Part shown: in pieces, positions 42,289 to 48,463 of the stretch
Position numbering within the stretch: position 1 is the stretch's first letter
Layout: every line of letters begins with the position of its first letter
NCBI RefSeq assembly: GCF_020097815.1
Contig: NZ_CP083665.1
Span: 1 to 48,463 of the forward strand
DNA length: 48,463 nt
Source of the DNA: Haloprofundus salinisoli
GTDB lineage: Archaea; Halobacteriota; Halobacteria; Halobacteriales; Haloferacaceae
Direction of reading: 5' to 3'
The notes under the pieces: model-generated
Databases searched by the model: none
Told to the model about the DNA's origin: nothing
What the model saw: only the letters and a program-made list of their open reading frames with translations
Made by a program: the position numbers and the translations under genes

Positions 42289-43146
42289 TCAGTTCTCCTG
42301 GAGGGCGGCGAACGGGGACCGAGACGCTTCGGGTTCGCGACCGCGAGTGCAGATGAGGTTCTCGCGGCCGAGGCGGAGTTTCGTGATTTTTCCGTCCTCG
42401 TCTAACTGCGAGAGCAGTCGACTCACTTTGGCTTTCGACCACTCGACTTCCTCGACGATTTCGACCTGCCGCATTTGGCCGTCGTGAGCCTCGAGTAGCT
42501 GCATAATACGTTCCTCGTCGGTGAGCGTCGGTTCCGGTTCAGCGAGCGACGGTTCGACTTCGCGTTCGATACCGTGCGGTGCCGAGAGCCGACGATACGC
42601 GACGAGACCGATGCTCACGAGTACCGTCGTGAGGCTCAGCATGAGCGCGAAATAGTCGATTTCAGCGAGACGTTCGTTCGGATTCGGATTCATCCACTCG
42701 ATGGGTGGTGCAGCGTGCACGTCGTCGGTCATCGCCGAGCTCGCGTCGACCCGCTGCATCGCCGTGGTCGACGCGGCGTCTAAGCGACCGAGGAACATGG
42801 TCAACGCGAATCCGGGTGAGTTCTCTCGAAGCAACGAACCGTCGAAGACGGTGTCCAACAGTCTGCTACCGACGTCCGCGACGAACGACGGCAGGACAGC
42901 GGCCGAGAGCGACTCGACGTCGGTCTGTACGACCGAGTCACTCGCGGCGAGCTGTACGAGCGGGTTGGCGAACGGAGAAATCCCGTCGGTGGTCTGGCCC
43001 GTAGTAACCGCAAAGACGTCCGTGGATTCAGCGACGGGGGCTGCCGATTCGTCGGTTGCGGAGACCGAACCGCACACGCCGCTCAGCAGGACGATACAGA
43101 GCACGAACAGTTTCACGTGTGTATGCATATCTCTGCCCAAAATCAT
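42289..43146 (-). CDS. Transmembrane one-component HTH regulator
   Basis: A 285-residue protein with an N-terminal signal or membrane segment, an extracytoplasmic domain of about 140 residues, a second membrane segment (about 167-185), and a cytoplasmic winged helix (about 208-265, including RQVEIVEEVEWSKAKVSRLLSQLDEDGKITK). The M at residue 7 may be the true start. The layout joins an outside sensor to DNA binding in one chain. It lies 108 bases upstream of the PGF-CTERM gene on the same strand, so it may report on the surface and control that gene. The link is inferred from position. Confidence 0.85.
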   Translation of the reverse strand: MILGRDMHTHVKLFVLCIVLLSGVCGSVSATDESAAPVAESTDVFAVTTGQTTDGISPFANPLVQLAASDSVVQTDVESLSAAVLPSFVADVGSRLLDTVFDGSLLRENSPGFALTMFLGRLDAASTTAMQRVDASSAMTDDVHAAPPIEWMNPNPNERLAEIDYFALMLSLTTVLVSIGLVAYRRLSAPHGIEREVEPSLAEPEPTLTDEERIMQLLEAHDGQMRQVEIVEEVEWSKAKVSRLLSQLDEDGKITKLRLGRENLICTRGREPEASRSPFAALQEN

Positions 43147-43401
43147 GCTCGAATGACGCTGATATCCTGTCTCATACTTTTCTCCAGAGTGGGACGCAGT
43201 CGGCCACGATGGCGTCGCTGTCTCCGGATTACTTATGCACAGACTGTTTCAGAGGATATAGCCTTTATCACGTTCCAAATGTTCGAAAATAACTATTAAA
43301 TGGTCTGTCATTCTCAGTGATGTGTGCGGAGACGAGAGAGCAGGAACCGAAGCGAGGCTACCGGAGGGCGAGCAGTGCGGGCGTTCACGCTCGGTGGGGG
43401 G

Positions 43402-44316
43402 TCACTCGCACAGCGACGCTAAGCCGTCAGCGAGCGTCACCGTCGGTTCGAAGTCGAGTGCATCACGGATACGCGAGATGTCTGCCCGACTGTCTCGGAC
43501 GTCCCCAGGCCGGGCGTCGACGTGTGTGATCTCCGACGAGGAGTCCGCGGCGTCTCGAATCTCCTCCGCGAGGTCGTTTATCGAGATCGTGTCGCCGGTG
43601 CCGACGTTGTAAGCCCGACCGACCGCATCGGTCGTCCCTGCCGCCAAGTTCGCTTGAACCACGTCGCTCACGTGGACGAAATCCCGGGTCTGTCCCCCGT
43701 CGCCTTCGACGGTTATCGGTTGGTTCGCCCTCGCCTGTTCGAGAAAGATGCTGATGACGCCGCTGTAGTCGCCGGCGGTCTGGCGCGGACCGTAGACGTT
43801 GAAGTATCGGAGTGCGACCGTCTCGAGCCCATAGAGGTCGTGATACAGTCTCGCGTACGTGTCGAGCGCGAGTTTGTCCGCGCCGTACGGTGACTCCGGG
43901 TCCTTCGGATGCGACTCCGAGACCGGAACTTCCTCGGGTTGTCCGTAAATGGCCGCACTCGACGAGAGAACGACTCTCGCACCCTCCTGTCGGGCGTGTT
44001 CGAGCAGCGAGACGGTCGCCGACGCGTTCGTGCTGTGGCTCAAGAGCGGATCTTCGACCGACGCCGAGACGCTGACCAGCGCTGCGGTGTGATAGACGAG
44101 GTCGACGCCCGAGGTCGCGCGTGCGACGAGGTCGTCGTCTCGGATATCCCCCTCGAAGAGAGTGACGTCGTCGTTGAGGTTCTCCCGCCGTCCGGACGAG
44201 AAGTCGTCTAAGATTCGGACCTCGTTCTCCTCGACGAGAGCGTCGACGAGATGACTGCCGATGAAGCCTGCGCCGCCGGTGACGAGTACGGTCTGTCCCG
44301 TTGGTGATTCGCTCAT
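43402..44316 (-). CDS. NAD-dependent epimerase/dehydratase, GalE-like
   Basis: A 304-residue extended short-chain dehydrogenase. The NAD-binding motif GGAGFIG is at 14-20, the Ser/Thr triad segment is SSSAAIYG at 118-125, and the catalytic Tyr144 and Lys148 are in YGADK. RYFNVYGPRQ follows at 170-179. The family includes UDP-glucose or UDP-GlcNAc 4-epimerases, and the sequence fits that group. It is far from the main glycan block, 11 kb from the Wbp-like operon, but on the same replicon, so it could supply a UDP-galacto-type sugar to the same glycan. Confidence 0.92.
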   Translation of the reverse strand: MSESPTGQTVLVTGGAGFIGSHLVDALVEENEVRILDDFSSGRRENLNDDVTLFEGDIRDDDLVARATSGVDLVYHTAALVSVSASVEDPLLSHSTNASATVSLLEHARQEGARVVLSSSAAIYGQPEEVPVSESHPKDPESPYGADKLALDTYARLYHDLYGLETVALRYFNVYGPRQTAGDYSGVISIFLEQARANQPITVEGDGGQTRDFVHVSDVVQANLAAGTTDAVGRAYNVGTGDTISINDLAEEIRDAADSSSEITHVDARPGDVRDSRADISRIRDALDFEPTVTLADGLASLCE

Positions 44317-44519
44317 TGGTACTCGTTTCGAGCGACGACCCTTTGGTATGCGTCGGTTTCCCGCCGCAGATGAAGACGAACCGACATCGAAAACCGCCCG
44401 CTCTTTACACGGGTATCTATGTAATTCGCAACACTGCTCGCTGTTAGCACGGGGATGCGCGTTCTCGCCGGGGGCGGGCGTGGAGAAAATTAATGAAAAT
44501 CTGAATTACGCATTCGTCG

Positions 44520-44531
44520 AAAGGTTTATCT
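44520..44531 (+). promoter_or_regulatory. Promoter of the rdfA-like gene
   Basis: AAAGGTTTATCT lies 26 bases before the ATG at 44558, the spacing and composition of a haloarchaeal BRE/TATA element with a short leader. It does not match the ATAACAAAG element, so this gene is probably under other control. Confidence 0.6.
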
Positions 44532-44557
44532 CGCCAATCGAACACAGGGTAGCAGCC

Positions 44558-45262
44558 ATGAACCAGCAGCGGGGCACCACCGTCGAACCGGAGGATGGCT
44601 GCGGGTGCAAGGTCGAACGAGTCGCCGAGCAGTACGAATTGAGCCGAATCGACGAGGTTCTCGTCTCCCGATGGTTGGGCGAGGGCAGCGAGCGCTACAG
44701 TCTCCGTCGATTGGAGACGCATTTCAACGAGCGAGTGCTGGAGTCGGCGATGGCCGAGACGCCGATACCGATGTTGGACGGCGACGTGACACACCTCCAC
44801 GAGCGCCTTTGTGACGGGTCGGTAAGTGCCGGACAACGGGCCGAGACGGAGAACTATCTCAAACGCGCTGGGGTCAACGTAGAGCGCGTCCGCAACGATT
44901 TCGTTTCGCACCAGACAATACACACGCACCTCCGCGAGTGCCTCGGCGCGACGCGGGACCGAACAGCCGACCCCGAGTCGCGCGTGGAAAAAGCGGACAA
45001 GACGGTTCTCTCGCTGCAGAACAGGATGCGGTTGGTCACCGAAGAGACGGTCGAGCGGCTGAAACGAGCAGATGTCGTCACCCTCGATTCGTTCGACGTG
45101 TACGTGGACACGACCGTCGTCTGTGGCGAGTGCGACCGGTCGCTGTCGTTTCCCGAGTTACTCGACCGTGGGAACTGCCGCTGTCAGACCGACGGGCGGA
45201 GCGCCGACAGTCCGTCAGTCGAACGACAGCGCAACGGCGAGAAAGCGGGTTACGTGGAGTAG
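44558..45262 (+). CDS. rdfA: Rod-determining factor RdfA-like protein
   Basis: The frame opens at 44261, but the ATG at 44558 gives a normal start (MNQQRGTT), with a TATA element 26 bases before it, and 234 residues. The N-terminal part matches the haloarchaeal RdfA group: GCKVERVAEQYEL, RWLGEGSERYSLRRLETHFNERVLE and RNDFVSHQTIHTHL. Near the C-terminus a small CxxC-CxC cluster (CGEC, CRC) may bind zinc. In Haloferax volcanii RdfA is needed for rod-shaped cells. A plasmid-borne copy beside surface-glycan genes suggests that shape and coat are transferred together. Confidence 0.88.
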   Translation: MNQQRGTTVEPEDGCGCKVERVAEQYELSRIDEVLVSRWLGEGSERYSLRRLETHFNERVLESAMAETPIPMLDGDVTHLHERLCDGSVSAGQRAETENYLKRAGVNVERVRNDFVSHQTIHTHLRECLGATRDRTADPESRVEKADKTVLSLQNRMRLVTEETVERLKRADVVTLDSFDVYVDTTVVCGECDRSLSFPELLDRGNCRCQTDGRSADSPSVERQRNGEKAGYVE

Positions 45263-45867
45263 CACACCCCGAACCGGGGTCCCAGTCGCAGGCGAGATTC
45301 GATTGTTGGGAACTGTACCTTCACGACGGTGCCTCGCGCAGGCGCGAGACAAAACATTGAAAATGGAATAGTCGGGGCGGAGATTCGAAATCAGACAGTT
45401 GAGAGTTTGTACTGCGGAATTGCCGGACTACAGGACGGTACCGGCGAATAAGAACACCAGAAACGCGTACCAGAGGCCGACAAGGAGGTTTCGCTTCGGA
45501 GCGTGAGGACGCATTCCGGGTACGTATCGTGTGGTGTTCATGGTGAAGTGGACGTGACTTCGGCCTCGGGTGCTTTCCGAGACGACCGTTCTATCGTACG
45601 GAAGTATCACAGATAGCTATGTGCGGCGTTACCCGGAGTAACAGTAGCTTAGTCGATCGAGAGAACCCATCGTGAGTACTGACTGAGACGAGAGTACGCC
45701 GCGGCCAGGGAGGTATTGCTCGGACAATCTGTCGATTATCGAGAGGAAATCTCCGACTGAACGAGGGGTCCCTCAGGGCACCAAAACCGTCGTATTCACA
45801 GTCATTAAACGCTATATTACTGGATTTTCTGAATAAGAATGAATACGGACTACACACTTGGTAAGGT
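45263..45867. other. Long intergenic region with one possible small gene
   Basis: About 600 bases follow rdfA. The minus-strand frame 45591-46091 overlaps the regulator gene and looks like a shadow. The only coding candidate is the 37-codon frame at 45428-45541. AT-rich stretches near 45800-45850 probably hold the promoter of the gene at 45868. Confidence 0.45.
45428..45541 (-). CDS. Possible 37-residue membrane peptide
   Basis: From the ATG at 45541 the frame gives a basic N-terminal half (RYVPGMRPHAPKRNLLVG) followed by a hydrophobic segment (LWYAFLVFLFAGTVL) that ends the protein. The pattern of a short single-span membrane protein with positive residues inside is credible, and a longer start at 45610 looks less natural. 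No family is recognised. Confidence 0.45.
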   Translation of the reverse strand: MNTTRYVPGMRPHAPKRNLLVGLWYAFLVFLFAGTVL

Positions 45868-46401
45868 GTGATGTTCGCGGAACTGAGTCCTGTCGGCGAA
45901 AGCAGACGATCGAAGACACCGAATCCGGCGGCGAGAGAGGACGTCGTCTTCGATCTCCTCAAAAACGACCGCCGCCGGATGGTGATGGCGCTGTTGGCCG
46001 AGGAGGTCGAATCGGTAACTATCGGCGATATCGCTCGGACGATCGCGGCCGCCGAAGCGGAGGAAACCCCGGCACCGGAGAAGGTATACAAGAGCGTCTA
46101 CGTCTCGCTCCAACAGACGCACCTCCCGAAGTTGGCGGAGAACGGCGTCATTGAGTACAATCAAAGCACCGGAACGGTCGCACCGGGACCGAACCTCGAA
46201 GACGTGCTCGTGTACGTCGAGCCTTCGACCGTCCGCGACGTCTGGCAGTCCGAAGAGCTGATTCTCGGGCTAGTCGGGCTCGGAGCGACGCTCGGTGCGG
46301 TCGTCGGTGTACCGATCGTGAGCGTGTTAGCAGCCGAGGTGTGGGCGGTGCTCTTCTTCACTGCGATTATCTGTCTGAACGCCTACCGCCTCCTCGCGTA
46401 G
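45868..46401 (+). CDS. Membrane-anchored winged-helix regulator, DUF7344 type (paralogue 4)
   Basis: A 177-residue protein, or one residue shorter if the ATG at 45871 is used in place of the GTG at 45868. The winged-helix part (about residues 25-120) holds YKSVYVSLQQTHLPKLAENGVI, and two hydrophobic segments lie at about 130-172. It is closest to paralogue 3 at 39080. It converges on the orc gene, 47 bases away. Confidence 0.84.
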   Translation: MMFAELSPVGESRRSKTPNPAAREDVVFDLLKNDRRRMVMALLAEEVESVTIGDIARTIAAAEAEETPAPEKVYKSVYVSLQQTHLPKLAENGVIEYNQSTGTVAPGPNLEDVLVYVEPSTVRDVWQSEELILGLVGLGATLGAVVGVPIVSVLAAEVWAVLFFTAIICLNAYRLLA

Positions 46402-46448
46402 CGAAGCCTCAGAGCAACCGAACGGGACTCAGATCGGGCCGTGACCCG

Positions 46449-47693
46449 TTACGCGCCGACTCCGTCGAATCCGTCGAATCGATCGTCGGCGGTGATCACT
46501 TTCCTCACGATATCAGCGTCCTCGAGCAGACGGTGGGTACTGTACACACCGCGACCACGGCCGCGACTCGTGCGAGTGGAGTTGATGACGTTCAAAAACG
46601 CCTGTTCCTGGAGAATCTCGTTGACCCGCCGCTCCGACAACTGGTCCATCCCGATTTCGCTCACGATGGACGTGTACGTGTCGTAGACGCGTTTGGTCGA
46701 AAACTCCGTCTCGTCGGCGACAAGCGTCAACATCGCGAGGGCGAGAAGAATTGCCTTCCCCTGAACGGGGGTTCCGGCTACGATTTCGTTGAACCGGTTC
46801 GCTTCCGTACGCTCCTTCGCTTTGCGCACGTGATCTACGACCACTTCCGTGAGTTCCTCTTCGGTGGCGATCCGACCGGCGTTGCGGAGGATATCGATCG
46901 CTTTCCGCGCGTCGCCGTGTTCCTGCGCGGCGAGCGCGGACGTGAGCGGAATGACGTCATCGCCGAGAACACCGGGCCGGAACGCATCGCGCCGGTTGTC
47001 GAGGATGTCGCCGAGTTGGCCTGCGGTATACGGTTTGAAAACGATCTCGTCGTGCTGGAAACTACTTTTGACGCGCTCCGTCAACTGGTCGGGATAGTCG
47101 ATCTTGTTGCTGATGCCGATGACGCCGATACTGCAGCGTGAGACGCGGTTGTTCTCGCCCGCTCGAGAGAGTTTCCGAAGGATCTCGTCGTCTTCGAGCA
47201 TGTCGATTTCGTCGAGAAGAATCAGCGCAACGTCACATCGAGCGTCGAGGATACGCCAGAGTCGTTTGTAGTAGTCTCCAGTGGCAAGTCCGCGTTCGGG
47301 GACCGAGACGCCGGTTTCGGCGGGTTCGTTCAACTGGCTCGCAATCGTTTTCACCGCGGACGTCTCCGTGTTCTCCTCGCCGCAGTCGACGAACGCGGTC
47401 CGGACAGTGACCTCGTCCTTGGCTGCTTCGGCCGCCAACCGTTCTGTTACGTGGCGGGAGACGAGTGACTTTCCGGTCCCGGTCTTCCCGTATATCAGGA
47501 GATGCTTGGGCGGTCGGCCGAAAATTGCCGGGTTGACCGCGTTTGCAACCCGCTGCATGTGGGTGTCACGGCCGACGATCCGTTCCGGGCCGGGGATATG
47601 TCGGATGTCAAGAAGTTCCTCGCGCGCGAAAATCGGCTCCTCGTACCGGAAGAGTGAATCGCGGTCCGTTTCGGAGGGATTTTCGTCGGTCAT
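46449..47693 (-). CDS. orc: Orc1/Cdc6 replication initiator
   Basis: A 414-residue archaeal Orc1/Cdc6. The AAA+ domain carries Walker A GKTGTGKS at 69-76 and Walker B LILLDEID at 157-164, followed by sensor motifs around GISNKID. A C-terminal winged helix (about 320-414) binds origin boxes. The gene points away from a 770-base region full of repeats with the core CGCGRATGTAACG, which are its likely binding sites. Plasmids of haloarchaea commonly use such a gene as their replication initiator, so it is the expected Rep of this replicon. Confidence 0.96.
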   Translation of the reverse strand: MTDENPSETDRDSLFRYEEPIFAREELLDIRHIPGPERIVGRDTHMQRVANAVNPAIFGRPPKHLLIYGKTGTGKSLVSRHVTERLAAEAAKDEVTVRTAFVDCGEENTETSAVKTIASQLNEPAETGVSVPERGLATGDYYKRLWRILDARCDVALILLDEIDMLEDDEILRKLSRAGENNRVSRCSIGVIGISNKIDYPDQLTERVKSSFQHDEIVFKPYTAGQLGDILDNRRDAFRPGVLGDDVIPLTSALAAQEHGDARKAIDILRNAGRIATEEELTEVVVDHVRKAKERTEANRFNEIVAGTPVQGKAILLALAMLTLVADETEFSTKRVYDTYTSIVSEIGMDQLSERRVNEILQEQAFLNVINSTRTSRGRGRGVYSTHRLLEDADIVRKVITADDRFDGFDGVGA

Positions 47694-47750
47694 CGGGTTG
47701 CCGAACCTTTCGAAGCGATGCCGATAAGTCTACCGACAAAATGGGGGGTG

Positions 47751-47960
47751 CGCCGCGAATGTAACGCCGCGTTTTGGGCGACTAGTTCGGCTGAAACGGC
47801 CAAACTGTCGAAAGGGGTTCAGAAGCCACGTCGCGGATGTAACTCCGGAACGATGAGTGTGAACATCCGGACGGGAGAAACGACGAGGCGGGGCACACCA
47901 CCGCCGCGAATGTATTCGGGGGATTCGAGTCTGAGACACCAGTATCGCGAATGAAAATGA
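47751..47960 (+). repeat. Four direct origin boxes next to orc
   Basis: Boxes start at 47754 (CGCGAATGTAACG), 47832 (CGCGGATGTAAC), 47905 (CGCGAATGTA) and 47946 (CGCGAATG). The third and fourth are preceded by ACACCA, like the strongest boxes at 48254 and 170. G-runs follow the first and third boxes. They have the same orientation and probably load Orc1/Cdc6. Confidence 0.72.
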
Positions 47961-48137
47961 ACACCTTCTACGCCGGGTTGAAGGGTAAGATACCTGTCTA
48001 GTTGGCTATTTTTCATTTTTCGTTGCCCTGAGAGAGATGGCAGACATTCAACCACTGGAGTTCCAGACGAAGCGAGAGTTCGACGGGAAATAGTCGAAAC
48101 AGTCGAAGCGCTCATTTCGGGGTGATTTAGAGGGGGT

Positions 48138-48290
48138 ACCGTCGCTAATGTAAACATAGACAATAAACCAATTCGAGCGTTACAGGCCATCTATCGCGCT
48201 TATTTAGCGGTTAGGAGGGATTTGAACGACATCGGTCTCACACACACCATGTTCGCGGATGTAACGGTCACGAGAGAGGGGGGTGCACGG
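48138..48290 (+). repeat. Two direct origin boxes, one strong
   Basis: The box at 48254-48266 (CGCGGATGTAACG) has the full set of features: CACACACC upstream and a G-run (48278-48283) downstream. The box at 48143-48153 (CGCTAATGTAA) is weaker. If the ends join, the strong box faces the inverted box at 170-182 across about 370 bases. Confidence 0.72.
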
Positions 48291-48431
48291 GAACAGGAGG
48301 TTACTGCCGGGGAAAGGAGTACGCGTCTCGAGAGAACGCCGGGAAACCGCTCGACGACCGCACTGACGCGAGGTCTATACATGGACGCCTTTCTCCCCCT
48401 CGAACCCATGTTTCAACTCTGTTACGGTCCC

Positions 48432-48453
48432 AAGCAACGAAGTATCGTTGCTT
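48432..48453. repeat. Perfect 9-base inverted repeat at the window end
   Basis: AAGCAACGA and TCGTTGCTT are separated by AGTA. The word GCAACGAAGT occurs at 48434-48443 and is formed again by the last base of the window plus bases 1-9. GTTACG likewise precedes both copies (48421 and 48458). This tandem arrangement across the junction supports continuity of the two ends. Confidence 0.6.
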
Positions 48454-48463
48454 TTCTGTTACG

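Larger units (their letters stand above)
47694..48463. other. Right half of the probable replication origin
   Basis: This gene-free region next to orc holds six direct boxes with the core CGCGRATGTAACG or close variants, starting at 47754, 47832, 47905, 47946, 48143 and 48254, plus a hairpin at the very end. Short open frames here lack protein character. Together with the left end of the window it forms a typical Orc-dependent origin. Confidence 0.75.

Noticed and set aside
45591..46091. Minus-strand frame of 166 codons over the fourth regulator gene
   Set aside because: It runs antisense through a gene with a clear paralogue family and has no domain of its own.
1..48463. Insertion sequences, integrase, tRNA or rRNA genes, CRISPR arrays, conjugation genes
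   Set aside because: None was recognised on either strand. A covariance or profile search would be needed to exclude degraded copies.

Overview
The window reads as haloarchaeal DNA. The evidence is GC-rich coding with strongly acidic proteins, Tat signals on exported proteins, an archaeal TFB, an Orc1/Cdc6 initiator, a PGF-CTERM surface protein, an RdfA-type shape factor and four small membrane-anchored winged-helix proteins of a type seen in haloarchaea. No rRNA, tRNA, insertion sequence, CRISPR or phage gene was recognised. The two ends look like the two halves of one replication origin. Orc1/Cdc6 boxes with the core CGCGRATGTAACG lie downstream of orc at the right end, an inverted copy lies at 170-182, and an AT-rich stretch lies between them if the ends are joined. 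A 10-base word at 48434-48443 is also recreated across the end-to-start junction. The simplest reading is one complete circular plasmid of about 48.5 kb, cut at its origin.

Layout. 1-200 and 47694-48463: origin. 687-2163: ParA and a small putative ribbon-helix-helix partner, with palindromic sites on both sides of parA. 2602-8370: a TFB, GlmM, a membrane-anchored wHTH regulator and GlmS, so both plasmid-borne steps from fructose-6-phosphate to glucosamine-1-phosphate are here. 8640-12888: two paralogous exported beta-helix proteins, one secreted with three C-terminal modules and one a lipoprotein. 12988-32679: a glycan assembly region with two NodB-type deacetylases, a GT-C-like membrane protein, two alkaline-phosphatase-fold proteins, an LpxD-like acyltransferase, GT4, DUF354 and GT2 glycosyltransferases, two flippases, a FemAB-type acyltransferase, and a tightly overlapping four-gene set matching the bacterial Wbp route to UDP-2,3-diacetamido-2,3-dideoxy-glucuronic acid. 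33005-37439: a second wHTH regulator, an ATP-grasp ligase, two membrane proteins and two regulators. 38118-46401: small proteins, two more wHTH regulators, a PGF-CTERM propeller-like surface protein, a transmembrane HTH regulator, a GalE-like epimerase and RdfA. 46449-47693: Orc1/Cdc6.

How it works together. I read the plasmid as a self-replicating cell-surface package. GlmS and GlmM supply amino sugar, the Wbp-like operon makes a diacetamido-uronic acid, the glycosyltransferases and flippases build and export a glycan, and the exported beta-helix and PGF-CTERM proteins act outside the cell. No initiating polyprenyl-phosphate sugar transferase, GlmU or AglB was recognised, so chromosomal genes must help. 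A repeated element, ATAACAAAG, precedes seven genes or operons between 15.6 and 36.9 kb, always in the direction of transcription and usually 27-40 nt before the start codon. With the plasmid-borne TFB and eight or so regulators, it suggests that the cluster is expressed as one regulon. Functions come from family recognition by eye; no searches were run.
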